DNA of 64,000 nucleotides from positions 16,362,309 through 16,426,308 of the forward strand of contig OW203766.1 of assembly GCA_934045905.1 (NCBI GenBank). Reading direction: 5' to 3'. A model generated the notes under the pieces. The model was not told the origin of the DNA and made no database searches. It saw nothing but the letters and a program-made list of their open reading frames with translations. Shown here in pieces: positions 1-12,894 of the stretch; position 1 is the first letter of the stretch, and each line of letters begins with the position of its first letter. Position numbers and translations under genes: made by a program. This DNA is from Leuctra nigra (lineage: Eukaryota > Arthropoda > Insecta > Plecoptera > Leuctridae).

Positions 1-309
1 TTTTCAGATAGTACTTATTGCTACACAATAGTGAACAAAAATACATATTTTTAGGGAGTGTTGCATTTGTTAAGATTTATTAAGACTTGAATGTGTTATT
101 TGTTTGTATTGTTTAATTAACATTACACATGTTAAGTAATATTAAATAAACAATGTGTGTATATTTAAGTGAAATTTAGTGATACAAATAAACGGTATAA
201 TGTAACAAACGTATGTATATTTCAAAGATGTAACTATGAGACTTTTACACCACTGTAGAAGAAAAAAAAAATTAAATTTACACGCATGATAATAATTGCT
301 AGTCAGTTA

Positions 310-396
310 AGGGTCGGTTTTTCAACACTCTGCTACAACCAGTAGTTAAGTTTAAACGGTCATTCATGGAATGTAATTGGTCGTTGCCATGGCAAA
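310..396. mobile_element. MITE family C, left half
   Basis: GGTCGGTTTTTCAACACTCT, then CATTCATGGAATGTAATTGG and GTTGCCATGGCAA, as in the other family C copies. No matching right end is present. Confidence 0.
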
Positions 397-3300
397 TTTT
401 TATTTTTCCGTGAGGAGGAAATATGGATCTTTATGGTAAACGCAGAAATCAGCTATAATAAAAGTTAAATATTTTGAATTTTGGAAAGGCATTGATGATT
501 AACGTACCTAAGTCTTTCTGTGTTTCAATGATGCCGACATCAAGAGCTCTTATACTTTCATCAACGTATTTCGCTGTTGCCTCGTAAAAAAATCAACAGA
601 ATTAAAAGCAAGCTATCTCAACGAAGACTCATCAAAGTACGCTCTAAATTTACAACTTTTTTTCAAAGAGAAAAAGTTTACTTTTTTCTAACGAGCAACC
701 TCTCTACTAAATAAATTCACCCCAACCACCCGGACTGTAAACTTTTAAAAAAACACAACCGTTTATAAAAATGAATATTCAATCACGAATGCGTTTTTAT
801 ATTTTTATAATTTCCACCCTCTCGATTTTGACCTAGAAAACAGAAAGCAAACATCTGCGTCCATTGAACGCCGATTCACACACATTGATAATCTATCGAT
901 CTAATTGCAGGTGTGCTCTTTCTCTCTCTCTCCGCCGTGGAAATTCAATCGACTGCCATGCGCCAGAGCGAGAGGGGAAGAGAGCTTTCAAATCACAACA
1001 ACATCACAATGGAGCGACATAATGGAGCAATTCACTCCGCTGAAGAGATCGATCATACTGATGGATTCCTCGACACTGCAACTCGCTGCAGAAACAATAT
1101 GCGATTCACATCCACTTCGCGAGGAAGATTGTTTCCGATTTCCTCAGTTGATGGCAGAGAATAATAACGACGCTTCAGATTTGCTGTCTAATCAATGATT
1201 CTAGTTATCGATATGTTTCCAATAACATATTAGTTACTGAATACGGAGTGATTAATCATTGGAAAAGTGACGTTTCAATTTTCTCAATACTCAATACAGG
1301 TAGAGAACAAAATGTACTTTAAGTTTTAAATTAAAGTAATCACACATAAGTTTACTTGTTTTAAATGGATTTGTATGGAGCATCTACCCATGCAACTAGA
1401 TCATATTTGAAGGCAATTATTTGCAGAAATAAATGTCGATGGTGAATGCACGAAACTAACTTATTCAAAAAGTCAAAAAATCGTTGGCGCGCTGGAAAAT
1501 AAGTTTTTGTTAAATCCAGTTTTTCAATATTCTGCTAAAACCAGTAAAGTTAACACGTTCATTCGAGGCATGTAATTGGTTGTTGCCATCAATATAATAT
1601 AAATCAATTTTTTAAATTTAGCAGAGTATTGATAAACTTGCCCTTAGCGATTTTGTGAGCAGTCGTTTGTGTGCACAGTATACAATTAAGGGCTGGGCAT
1701 ATCTGGGGACCTGTGTGAGTTTTAATGACGGGGAAGGGTGTTGACAAATTTAGTTATATTTAATTTATTTTCTTTGTCCGCTTGCTTTAGGAGTTAATTT
1801 ACTTTTTACTGAACAACATCAGTATGCTTAACAAACGTTTGTCCGCTAGTGATATTTTCATTCGCAATAAAATAAATTACCATATTCCACCGACATTACT
1901 CATATCAATTACAGCCCCAACGAGATCGACACGAAAGAAACAAATAAACCGTCGCTCTCCCTAAAACACACACTCCCGTGTCATCCCATTGGCGCGGCAC
2001 ACAATTATAACCTGTCCATCCCCACAGCCCGCAGACACACGTTGTGAGTTGTTGCCCGTGTAATTGTTGTCGAGAGGTAATCAACGACTCGGCGTCGTCC
2101 GGGGATGATTGGAAGCGACGTCGGACGTCGCATGGCGTCGCCAGTTGTAATTAGTGTCGACGTCGAGTGTACGCCACGTCATTAGTGACATTTGCAAGAA
2201 GGCAGCGTGCATTTTTAATGAGGAAACAATATTAGAAACGCGGTGATGTAACGTCGGTGACATTAGAGTGGTTGTATGAGGAAATGCAGCTCGTTTGTGT
2301 ATGAACTCTATGTAGCAAGGATATATGTTTTTATATGTTTGTCATTAGGAGTCTGAATTGAGGAAGAGGTAATGACATTTCATATCGTTTTCTTTTTGGT
2401 CCTGGCTTATACGTCAAAGCACGAGAAATGTCATCTCCTATTGATGTGGCCATTGAGAGCGCCAATAGGCAGTCAAGATCACTACAGAATCTGGTTTATG
2501 AGCCTTTATGACGTAGTATACTGCAGAATGATTACACTTCTAGTACAGGTGCATATATTTGTTCTTGATTTGCGAATAAAATGACAACTTACAATTATGT
2601 ATAAAAGTAGTTATGTTTTCATTTTTATAATTTTTCTCGTTATTAACTTTGTATAAGCCAGACTGCTCCTCAGATCAAGATAAAATTTGGTACCCATATA
2701 ATAATCCCCATATAATAATCAAGGCCAGAAACAATATTCACTTTAAAACAAAGTCCCTAATAGGTTGAAAAGTGGAATAACAGCGAAGAGTTGAAATATG
2801 TGGGAGTTGAAGAGTTGAAAGGTGTTGAAGTTGATGTAAAGTGGATGAACGTCACAGCGCATAAAAAATGCAACAGCCTGAAGTTTATTAGATGCACGTA
2901 ATTTAAAAGTTTGAGATGCACTAGGCAGACTCTCGTTCGAGCCTCAGTCCGACGAATTGACACGTTGTACTGTGACTTTCATAAGTTGACGTCAAAATCC
3001 CCATATTGATGGGAAACCGGTTGACAGCTTAAAGTCACTACATTTTGATTGTCAGTGAGCAAACATCTAGGGAATGTTCCACAAACCCAAATGGTATCTA
3101 AAACTTCCCACTGGACAGAATGTAAAGTTAACAAAACACGTATCTAAATCGTAGCCCGTCCATTGCTAATGTCTCGTAACTATAAGAACCCGTCGGGGTC
3201 ATCTAATTGGAGGTCAAATGGCGCCTATTAATATTCCAATCACTGTGGTCAGTATACATCTGGTCCGGTGGTGGCCCGAGTTGCATCGCCACATTCGCGA

Positions 3301-4213
3301 TGGTATCCGACCAATGGGCGGCGAGGATTCGCGACGGCGATGATTAAGTATTAATAAAACGTTATCTGGACGGCGCAATGGACGCGGAACCTAAGTACGG
3401 TGTTCGGGAATAGTTTACCTGGTGCTCCGATAGCGAATATGGATGTCGTTTGGGTGGGAATATGGGAACGCGTCGGCGTTGTTTTAACACTAGCGTCAAC
3501 ACTTTGCGTTGAACGCGGCTTTTCGATAGGAATTATGTCCCGGGTAGGCATGAAGAGAGAATCGTGGCGCGGATTTATCTTGGACAATTTAGTCCTTGTT
3601 ACGCCGTCAGTTAAAATTTGAAGCGTCAATTGGAGTGAGAGACGTGGTTTATGGAAAACTATACGCTGAGTCAGGATTATATTTAAGGATGACGTAAATA
3701 ATACCTTACACTGGACTCGAACTCGGATATCCGACCAGTCGGGCGAAGCGAGATTCTCATTAAAAATCAGGTTTTAGTTCTGTAGATTTATGTTAAAAAA
3801 AATAGGAGAGTGAATAATGAATGCTCTGTTATTGCAAACTTGTGTCATTTCTACACATCTTAGCTCCATTGTTTCACCAGTATTTATAGAGTAGAAAATG
3901 TACAAACTCTGTACAAAAAAACTACAACTCAGGGAAGGTGTCACAATAGAATGTACGTGAACGGCCCGAAAGTAGAACACGGAAACACGTACACTCCCGA
4001 AAAAGATTTATGCAAGAGGTTTACGTGCTTTGATTGGCTGATAAAATAATCCGCATCGTTCCAAAACTGTTAGAAGCGAATACGCGAACATGCAAGTCGA
4101 AAGAGTGTAAATATATTAGCATGCTCGAACCACCTTAATCCCTCCGCCAGTGTTCAAACCTGCGAGGAAGTTACGCTTCAAAAGCGAGAGACTCTTAAAA
4201 AATCATTCACGTT
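397..4213. other. intergenic DNA (apart from the MITE at 1510)
   Basis: AT-rich with no supported gene. A CpG-rich patch at 2080-2175 repeats GACGTCG-type motifs, a GTTGAA-rich simple stretch lies at 2762-2840, and CCCATATAATAAT is doubled near 2700. At 3712-3770 a box-B-like complement (GGACTCGAACT) may be a tRNA-derived remnant. Confidence 0.
1510..1648. mobile_element. MITE family C copy
   Basis: About 139 bp. Ends CCAGTTTTTCAATATTCTGC and GCAGAGTATTGATAAACTTG form inverted repeats. The interior has GGCATGTAATTGGTTGTTGC. Confidence 0.
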
Positions 4214-4319
4214 GAGTGTAATCCGTTTCGTCCGCTATAGAGTCCGCGATGCTCCAGCGTGTAGGCGAGTGTAATCCGTTTCGTCCGCTATAGAGTCCGC
4301 GATGCTCCAGCGTGTAGGC
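4214..4319. repeat. 53-bp perfect tandem duplication
   Basis: Two identical 53-bp units (4214-4266 and 4267-4319), beginning GAGTGTAATCCGTTTCGTCC. Identity suggests a recent event. Confidence 0.
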
Positions 4320-4513
4320 GAGCGTTTGAATGCGGGAATGACGTGGCAATTGTTCCCACGGGATTTATGCGAGCGGGAACGGTTACGCCACATCGGGACG
4401 ATCGACTTCCTCTTCGACACACTTGACATTTTCATTCCACGCGATGAAGATGCAGGAGAGCGCCAGGAAATGGGTTCGATGCGACGAAGAAGACAAAGAA
4501 ATAACCAACATTG

Positions 4514-5180
4514 CTGTACTACCTCAGAGGCAGAGGGGCCGAAATCTATTTTGGCGATTTTGTCAAGCTGATGTCAACTAATATTGACGTATTCTCTTGC
4601 TCAGTGACTCTTGTCACAATAGGGAATACATGAATTTTTAAACAAAGAAAATTCAAAATAACAACAAATTTTGTTGGTAAATCACACTATTTTCACACTA
4701 AAAAGTGCACATTTTCATTCATAAATATGAAATGGAAAATCAGTGTTAATTTTGGTGGGAAAACGCCATCCCGGCGAGTGATGTCATTTATATCAATTAT
4801 CAACCGACAATGATGTTACCATGAAATACAATAAAATATGGCATCACCCGCCGGAATGGCGTTTTCCCGCCAGAATTTACACTGATTTTTTATTTCATAC
4901 ATATGAAAGAAAATGTACACTTATGAGATTGCAAATAGTGTGTTTTACCAACAAATGTGTTGTTATTTTGAAATATTGTATTTTAACCGCATTAAAAACA
5001 CTTTTGCATATTCCCTATTACACATTTATGATTGGATGAAGACAGAGTTACTAAATTCTTTTCAATTAGTTAGTTTTGATTAATCCAGTGATAATTATTG
5101 TTAGACTTTCAAAAACTATTTTATTACAGAGTTACTAGTTTATGAGCTCATTTCAGCCCTTTTACCTCTGAGGTAGAGAT
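4514..5180. mobile_element. MITE family B copy, interrupted by a palindrome
   Basis: Ends are CTGTACTACCTCAGAGGCAG and CTTTTACCTCTGAGGTAGAG, which are inverted repeats. The interior shares GACGTATTCTCTTG and TATGATTGGATGAAG with other family B copies. It is split by the palindrome 4621-5016. Confidence 0.
4621..5016. mobile_element. palindromic element nested in family B
   Basis: About 400 bp. Ends AGGGAATA and TATTCCCT are inverted repeats, and long imperfect arms meet near 4815. Paired motifs include GGGAAAACGCCATCCCGGCG with GCCGGAATGGCGTTTTCCCG. The outer family B sequence continues on both sides, so this arrived second. Confidence 0.
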
Positions 5181-5734
5181 TTTAGAATACTAAAGTCAAC
5201 ATGATTCTGATTAATAATATCAAAACTTCAGCTAGGTAGAATATTTCAGCTGGTGACAGGAGAAATATGGTAAGTACGAAAACCTAATTTGTTAACTGTA
5301 CACAATACAATAGCTCACGATCATCTCCTTTCTCCCCGTTATCCTTGTTTAAGTATCAACAAAATCATTCTTCCGTGCCATTAACCTAGTTTCCAGACCA
5401 GTTCGACGGTAAACAACAAAAAAGGAAAATGTTACTTATGATGCAATTGGAGTGCATGAAAATTCATTGTAATTATTCAGTAATTCCGGGAATGGAAATT
5501 TTCCCCATTATAAATCCTTCACAGGTGAATTTTATTGTATCCTGCGAGCTTCGTTCTGGAGCTTAACGATGTTGCCAGCTACTCTCTCACTCCTTACAGG
5601 ATAATATGATTTAATCAGTTCTCTCCACGAAGTTGAAGTATTTATGTAACTTAAATAATTTTGGTAATCTTTTGACGTCGAAGTCTAGTGACGTTGAGTT
5701 GGGATTTCAATTGCCCAATTTCTCTAGTTTCTCT

Positions 5735-6375
5735 AGAAAAATATCAAAATCTTGACAATTTTTGGTTTATAATCCAAATTGGATCCAAATCCAATGTTAT
5801 ATTTCGCTAAACGAAATTGGACAATTTGAGATGAATAAACAATAGAATTGAAGTAATCTTCAAAACAGAGAACACAACTTCGTAATATTTAATCACACCC
5901 TGCATAAAGATCAAAATATTAACAGAAACATTTAATGGTTATGAAAAAACATAAAGCTAACCTAGCCTCAAACCTTCTTCAAAGTGTCACACACACACAA
6001 GATTTGAATTTTGACAATTTGATTATTGTAGATTCGAGTTGCCTAATGTGGATATTCCACTATACAATTCAGGTTAGGCAACTCAAATCTTCCAGATTCA
6101 AATTGTCCCAATTCAAATCTTGTTCGAATGTGTCACTTTCATGGTTTGAGGATAGGTTAGTTTTATGTTTTTTCATAACAGTCGACCTAAACAACAATTA
6201 GCATTCAATTGGTATGTTTAATATGTGATCTTTATACAAGATGTGATTTAATATTACGAAGTTATTTTCTCTGTTTCGAACATTTGCGTCAATTCTAGTG
6301 TCTGTTCATCACAAATTGGCCAAATGCAGTTGGGAAAATAGAACTGATTCTAAACCAAGATTTGAATTTTTCTTA
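5735..6375. repeat. long imperfect palindrome (foldback element)
   Basis: Arms pair from about 5735/6375 inwards: GATGAATAAACAATAGAATTG with the complement of CAATTCTAGTGTCTGTTCATC, and CTTCGTAATATTTAATCACA with the complement of TGTGATTTAATATTACGAAG. The centre is near 6060. A related fragment (CCCAATTCAAGTCTGCAGAT, TATAGTGGAATACCCAC) lies at 6660-6740. An 88-codon open frame inside is a by-product. Confidence 0.
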
Positions 6376-7301
6376 TCTATCACACTAGCCAAATTAATAA
6401 TAATAATAATGTAATTTATTGAGCACATAAAATAGGTACATAATTGGTCTGTATTCAACAATCGAGTCGTTGATCTTCCATACATCCATCTCTTATCTTC
6501 AGCTGCTTCACCTCTTCACCGTTTACCTACTTCTTCTTAATTCATAATAGTCATTAAAATTGTGCTTCAATATCAGTGGTAATATTGGAAGAACATCCAA
6601 GCATTTGCTTTTTAGCTGTTTTTTTGTTTTTTGTTTTTTGTAGTTTTTTGCTTTTTTTTGTCCCAATTCAAGTCTGCAGATTTGAACTGCCCAACTTGAT
6701 GTATAGTGGAATACCCACTTGACTCGAATGGTGTATCAAATCTCATGAGCAACCAGCAAGCCGTCATCGCTCCAGTTGATGCTGTGAAACAGTGAGCGCC
6801 ATGATGCGGGACTTGAGTTTATCTCAAAGTCCTGACAACTCACTGGTCGTGAAGCATGTTGTGGTCCACGAGCTGGAGGCAGACGGAAGCTGGAGCAATG
6901 TTGTGGTCGACGAAGACATCACCGATAACCGAGGCTCCGCTTGTCGCGTCAGACCGCAGAGTCTATTGACAAGAGGGGCTCGAACCAAGTCTGTCAGAGA
7001 GAGAGAACACGTGCCATTGTCTTTGCTCTTGTCTCAGAATTGATTAGGAACGAGCAGGATTACGTTTCACTGACAAAGTTAAAGGAAATCGCCGTCAAAA
7101 GAGCGGACTTTTTCACTCATCAAAGTGGAACATGCTTTATAAAACGCCAATGGCAAAGTTCAAAGTTGCTTTGGATGTAATATTATAAAGCAGCGTGTAA
7201 TATTTAATATTTTCTTCTCATAATTTTCCATTTTTATATTTCAGAGTTTCACTAAAATGACAGCGCTTTAGAAACGTAAAACACTATTATATGAAGAAAA
7301 T
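6376..7301. other. intergenic DNA with simple repeats
   Basis: (TAA)n at 6397-6412, a T-rich run at 6610-6660, and a fragment related to the neighbouring palindrome at 6660-6740. A GC-richer stretch at 6770-7030 has an 83-codon frame from 6792 with no domain and no convincing splice sites. Confidence 0.
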
Positions 7302-7520
7302 CTGTACATCAGAGGTAGAAGGCCGGAAGTATATTTTATCGACTTTGGACTCATGCAATAAAGCTCAAATTAACTGCCAACAAGTACCTCAACAAGTTGA
7401 AGTAATCTCTTACAAAATGACAAGTGCCACTATTTCAAATATGATTGGATGAAGGAAAACTACTGGTTTTTGAGTTCACTTCAAGAATCATTGAAATTGT
7501 CTTCAACCTCCGAAGTACAG
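7302..7520. mobile_element. MITE family B copy
   Basis: A 219-bp element from CTGTACATCAGAGGTAGAAG to its degenerate inverted end CTTCAACCTCCGAAGTACAG. The interior holds the family motif ATGATTGGATGAAGG and TTGAGTTCACTTCAAGAAT. Confidence 0.
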
Positions 7521-7770
7521 AACTTCAACTAATCTCTTTCCAGGTGGAGGTGCCGGGTTCTCTCGTCCACTAGGTCAGCTGGATGTTGAACTGACGTCAA
7601 AACGTATCGATTGCCGTCCCGTTAACATCGCAAGCGGGACGAATTAACCCGCCTGTTCACAGCAATCAGTTCCAGAGCGGAACAAGGATTGATTCGAGAT
7701 CGATGGGATCTGTTCTCGGACTGAACCGGTTCAACGGCGTGTTCTGCATGCTGATGGGAGTGATGATCGT

Positions 7771-7893
7771 GGCGAGGTGGAGGCGAGGAAGTGGCGATGA
7801 AGTGGCGAGGTGGAGGCGATGAAATGGCGAGGTGGAGGCGAGGAAGTGGTGAGGTGGAGGCGATGTGGAGGCGATGAAGTGGCGAGGTGGAGG
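7771..7893. repeat. purine-rich minisatellite
   Basis: Interleaved units of GTGGAGGCGAGGAAGTGGCG type with GAGGAA/GATGAA variants, about 120 bp. Minus-strand open frames here encode Pro/Ser/His repeats and are not genes. Confidence 0.
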
Positions 7894-8250
7894 CGCGTCG
7901 CTGCATTTGTACACATTGATCGACACTGCACGCGGACCTGACATTTAATCAACATTCAAGTCACTTTGGCGAATTTCTGTGGGTTTAGAGTCGGCTGTAC
8001 TAGAAGGTAAACATTGGTAATAATATTTCCTAAATCGCTATAACTTTTGAAATTTATGTAATAAGTACCTATCTGGAAATGTTGAGCGTAGATAATTTTC
8101 TAGTCAACCTTGCAAATTGCAATACAAGTTCAAAAGACAAAATCTGAGCTCAAACTCGTAGAAATTGTGTTCTTAAGTTAGACACACCAACAGCTACATA
8201 AAATTATAAAATGAAGCACAAAATACACTCCAGACCAAGTTATGAGCAGA

Positions 8251-8394
8251 CTTAGAGCCAGTCTTTCAATCCTCTGCTAACTTTTAAACGGTTGATTAGT
8301 ACTGATTTGTCATGGCAACAACCAATGGCATTCCTAGAATTACTATTTTAATGTAATTACTGGCTTTAGTAGAGATTGAAAAACTATACATAAG
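8251..8394. mobile_element. MITE family C copy
   Basis: About 144 bp. Ends GCCAGTCTTTCAATCCTCTG and AGTAGAGATTGAAAAACTAT. The interior TCATGGCAACAACCAATGG is the reverse orientation of the family core. Confidence 0.
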
Positions 8395-11389
8395 TCTAGA
8401 CACTTTGCAAAGTATCAAAGTAGTAACATGAACAGACCCGTAAGGATGAAAAGTGGAAGGGAGGCGGTCGAGGCCTTGAAGTATCAAATCTTCTCAGCAT
8501 TTGCTTGTCAGTACGACACCGGGAATTGAAACCGGAGAAGTCCTAAGGTTACTCCTAACTCAACTTGAAGCAAGATCATTAAATAACTATGCCAATGATA
8601 ATGCTTCAGAGGATACTTGTCGATTCGTGTCGATAAAGTAAAGCGACAACTAAAATAGAACCCCGAGAAACCGAGTTGAGTAGACTCATTGAAATGGAAT
8701 CAAGGAGGTCCAATTTCTGAACATATTATCCAAGTCGAGAGTTTCGCTCGTAGAGAGAAAAGCCTCAGGCCATTGTCTATTATCAAACCGTTTCATTTCT
8801 TAAACGGATTCCGTTCTAAAATTCCGGATCAGTTATTGGAAAAGCTGTTTATCTTTTACAAAACACGACGGCGAACAAAGGCGGGGGCAAAGTTCACAAG
8901 ATGTTGACATCATATTAAGTAAACTCCTCCCCTATTATTTCAGTTACAAAAGCCACGTCGACTTCCACTCTATTTACAAAGTTTAACTCGACGCGTCAAA
9001 GAACTTAGTACGAACATTACCTAAGCTGGATTCGACTAATGAGATTATCAAACGGTTTGTCTATACGACTCTTAAGCTCTTTGGTTACTAACTACAATGA
9101 CGGCTTGGAGAATGGGATACCTTGAACAATTAACAGGAGCTGACGAGAATTAGTGGGAACAATCGAATACGATCAGTAATCGAGTTGCCTGTGAGAACAT
9201 TTCAACTTCATTGCTTATGTAAATGATTCACCTTCACAAGGTTTGGACTTGGAACATTTTCACCGGTAATCTAAATTCATTTCTGCTAGGAAAAAGAGTA
9301 AATTGATTTGCGAACCATCGAAATGAATGGGGAGTTAATATGTTGTATCGTAAATAATATTATAATTTATGGAATGCGAGCTATAAACGTTTTTCTGATC
9401 ATAATCCATCTGAAGTTACTTTAATAAACAAACAATGTTCATTTATTTTTAAACTATAAATCAATTTTCTTGTGACACAATGGTCCGATATTGCAAAAAA
9501 CACTAAGCACACAAACTAGAAAAAAGTTTTGTGAAAAAACGGCAAGAACGGTTACTCGTTTGCCCTGTAATGCAAAAAGGGCCTCGAGCAATACGTTTGA
9601 AAAGGAGACGCTTAATAATGAATATGCTATGCACCATTACAAAAAGTAACTTGTGCTGGCAAGTAATATGTTGAGAAGGGATGGCGCCGCAGATTTAGAA
9701 GTGTGAGTTTGCACGGACTTTACCTGGACTTGGCGTGCACTGCACTTGAAACTATGCTGTTGGAATAGATCAGATAAAACCGAGTATCATAAGATTGTAT
9801 CATTGTATCGTGTCTCAAGGGATATACAAGAGATGGTAAAACACGGTATAAAGATAGACAAACAGTAAGATCTTATTACACTTGATAATCCTGCGACCGT
9901 CTGAAATTTTATAATTCAGTTCTCGTTTCGAGGTAAGAAAATTATTCTAGTTTCTAAAATTTAAATATGGATGTGTGGAAGACATTTAACGAATAAAATT
10001 CAAAATCCTACTTTATGCCACCATTTGTAAAAATACTAAAAATTACTTTTATACGCTTCTACTTTCTGTCTACAGACTTTATATACATTTAATGATAATG
10101 AAGAGGTATACTGTATTTAATATGGCACACAGTGTCATATTGACGAAATAAATTGTCAAATTATACTAAATGTAAAAAATACTCGGAAGGACCAGAATAG
10201 CATTGCACGATAATTTTCCAAACAACTTCTTCAACTTGAAACTGCTTCTGAAAGCTCATTTCCTAACTAAAAGTTACAAACGTAGATTTGTATTCAGATG
10301 TCAAAATGCTTTGTGTCACCAGAAATAAACTAGGAATGTAACACATTTCTGTTACGGCGATATCAATTGAATAATTTGTATTGGCAAAGGGTAACACGAA
10401 CTTTGAGGAAGTTCACTGATAAAAGACCTCGAGCGTGTCTCGAAAGCAGCAATCACAATCCGATTACAATCTTTACGACTCTCCATTGTTATGTTTTCGA
10501 GAATGTTCCCCAAATTTCCATCCACAAAAGAAAACACAAATCTCAATTTCCCTGCACAGCGACTGCGCGAGATGCTAGACGCTGAAATTGTGTCAGCGAA
10601 ATGCGACATCAGCGCCGTCTGTAAACGGATATCGAAGAAATATTAATTTCCTTCTCGACTTGATAACGAGTCTCTACCCGTCTGCCACTCGCGAGGGTTT
10701 TCTCTCGCATGCTTCCGTGTGGGTTGGTCTACTTGTGACTAGAAGGACTCTGTCGTTTCATTTCAGATTCAATGAGAATAATTAGCGATTCGCATCGACT
10801 TTTTCGTGGCTCTCACAACTTGGAGAGGTCAATTCGGACAGAAAATTTAATAACCTTTCTGTTTGAGCACCCTTTTCGTACAGATCTGTCATCCTAACAT
10901 TACTCCGAAATGTACTTAGAAAAATGTTCGCGATCATCTTTGTGAAGATTCAGCTCTAAAATAAGTTTTTTGACTGACATCTTCAATTGGAATTGGAATT
11001 TTCTTGAAGATTATGAGATTAAGTATTGAGATTGTGGGAGTTACTAGAAATAGAGTGGCCAATTAAAATGCTCACTTTTCAGCCCCACAGAGTGCAAGAA
11101 AAGCTTTGATGATTCAAAGTAAAAATACTATAGTCAAGAATGAAAAGTTGTAGTAGGTATTGCTTGTAGCATTTTCTAGTCAGCTGTCTTAAATTTAGCA
11201 AAGCATGAAAAATCAGCCCTATATGTTATGAGCGGTTTCAATCTGTGAAATTCGGTAATATCAAATTCAGTTGAATTATTTTGCAAATGTATTATAATCA
11301 TCAATGACCTAAAGAGCAATTAATTTCGTCCATTCCAACGAGCCTATATTCGCGGCGTCTTCTTTGACATGACGAAACACGTGTAATCT
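8395..11389. other. intergenic DNA
   Basis: No gene, RNA or intact repeat recognised. The 10350-10790 stretch has short opposing frames of 65-85 codons without domains. At 11160-11215 there is a faint family C-like trace. Confidence 0.
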
Positions 11390-11400
11390 CCCCCCCCCCC
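11390..11400. repeat. poly(C), 11 bases
   Basis: Uninterrupted C run just upstream of a GC-rich 32-bp tandem repeat. Confidence 0.
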
Positions 11401-11549
11401 ACACGTCTTGTCGACCACGTGGAGTCAGCGATCTCGCCGAGTGAGGAAGGTTCCAAGACACGGCGTCGCTATCGATCCCCCTGGCCGTGACGTCAGAGGA
11501 AGGTCGTACACGCGACCGCCATTCACTCGCTGCGGAAACCAGGCCACCC

Positions 11550-11668
11550 CATCGCCATCCTTGTCGCACCCGTGGCGACTCCATGGCTTTCTTTGTCGCA
11601 CCCGTGGCGACTCCATCGCCTTCCTTGTCGCACCCGTGGCCCTCCCATCGCCGTCCTCGTCACACCCT
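11550..11668. repeat. 32-bp tandem repeat, ~3.7 copies
   Basis: Units start CATCGCC and contain TTGTCGCACCCGTGGCGACT; starts at 11550, 11582, 11614 and 11646. The SINE begins 25 bp after it. Open frames in both strands here follow the repeat. Confidence 0.
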
Positions 11669-11692
11669 GTCATCATCTTACACCCTTAACGG

Positions 11693-11975
11693 ATCAGGTA
11701 TGGCTGAGTGGTAACGCTCTGAACTTGTATTCCGGAGGCCCGGGTTCGATTCCCGCGGCCGATCTTCCTGACTGGGTTTTTTTCGTGGTATTCCCTCAGT
11801 CGACAGGCAAATGTTGGGAAGGTAACCTACAAATAGGCCACGGCCGCCTCCTTCCCACCTTCCATCCTTACCTACTCTTCACCATCATCTCCCAATCATC
11901 ATCATAATCATTCATCTGTCGCCATTAGCCTCGCTGCAGAACAGTGCGACGTTAAGTCCCTCACAAACGTAGACA
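11693..11975 (+). mobile_element. tRNA-derived SINE, near full length
   Basis: A tRNA-like head has box A TGGCTGAGTGGT at 11701 and box B GGTTCGATTCC at 11743. A body follows (GGGAAGGTAACC, AATAGGCCACGGCCGCC) and a tail with CATCATCATAATCATTC and GCGACGTTAAGTCCC. Body and tail recur at 34324-34412 and, inverted, at 12371-12515, 12895-13030 and 29751-29915. Transcription would be by RNA polymerase III and mobility would need a LINE in trans; both are family knowledge. An open frame running through it is not a gene. Confidence 0.
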
Positions 11976-12370
11976 TAATTTATTACGTGATATTTGTATT
12001 TGACATTTCTTAGTCTGATATTATTTCTCTCCAGTTGGCTCTTGAACGTTTAACTAATAAGAATTATCATAAAACTTTGCTCTTTGGCCAATAAAAATGG
12101 CATTAAGAGTGGAGGTAACCAGTTTCAATCAAATTTGTTTAAGGGTTTCATTAAATTCATTCGCTTAACCGGTTTTTTCACAAATGGTGGCATAAATGGG
12201 ATTTTTGAAAAAGACGGTTCCAATTTATTATCTACTACTACTTTTTTAGATAAACGAGTGATCGCACCATTTTACTAATCTGTTGCAACTTATTCATATG
12301 TGCATCTTCTTCCTACTGTTGCGTACTTGATATTGTAAAAATGCGAGTCCTTTCCGCTCTTGGTGACATA

Positions 12371-12515
12371 TTAAAATATATTTTATGCAATATAACGGGT
12401 TTCAACTTGCACTGTTCTGTCACTAGATTAATCAGATGAATGATCATTGGCCGAAGATGATAGAAAAAGTGACGATGAGGGAAAGAGGTAGTTTTCCCGA
12501 TTCTGAGGGAATTAA
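12371..12515 (-). mobile_element. SINE 3' fragment, left duplicate
   Basis: Reverse complement of the SINE tail (GCACTGTTCTGTCACTAG, GATGAATGATCATTGG, then a purine-rich run). It starts and ends with TTAA. The same segment, including about 20 non-SINE bases at its start (ATTTTATGCAATATAAC), is repeated directly at 12895-13030 on the other side of a MITE. Confidence 0.
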
Positions 12516-12894
12516 GACGGCTGGGTAGTGTTTTGACCTTGAAGAGTTTTTTTATCGATTTTTATCAATATCTTTTACCAATGTAATTGGTAATAAAATA
12601 AGGCTTTGTACGAGTTTTCAGAACAGATTAATGAAAATAATATCATAGCTTGGAGTGGTTTATTATTTTTATTTTGTCCAACAGATGTTTAGTGCCTGAA
12701 AATTTGTAAAAATATGGCACTAAACATCTGTAGGACAAAATAAAACTAATAACCCATTCCAAACTTTCAAATTAATTTTATTAATCTGTTCTGAAAACTT
12801 GTACAAAACCTTATTTCATTAACAATTACATTGGTAAAAGATATTGATAAAAATCGATTGAAAAACTCATGGCCACGCTCACTACTCAGCCCTC
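12516..12894. mobile_element. MITE family A, copy 1 (hairpin, intact)
   Basis: A 379-bp palindromic element with arms of ~180 bp and a short central loop around 12700. Ends are GACGGCTGGGTAGT and its partner ACTACTCAGCCCTC. TTAA lies directly outside both ends, as expected for a TTAA target duplication. It has no coding capacity and would depend on an outside transposase. Copies 2 and 3 lie at 28692 and 36661. Confidence 0.

Noticed and set aside
6792..7043. Possible exon (KHVVVHELEADGSW region)
   Set aside because: GC-richer and vaguely protein-like, but no domain, no convincing acceptor/donor pair and no continuation.
7622..7955. Pro/Ser/His-rich minus-strand frames of 74-94 codons
   Set aside because: Three overlapping frames of one purine-rich minisatellite.
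11572..11907. 111-codon frame
   Set aside because: Runs through the 32-bp repeat and the SINE, so it is a repeat translation.
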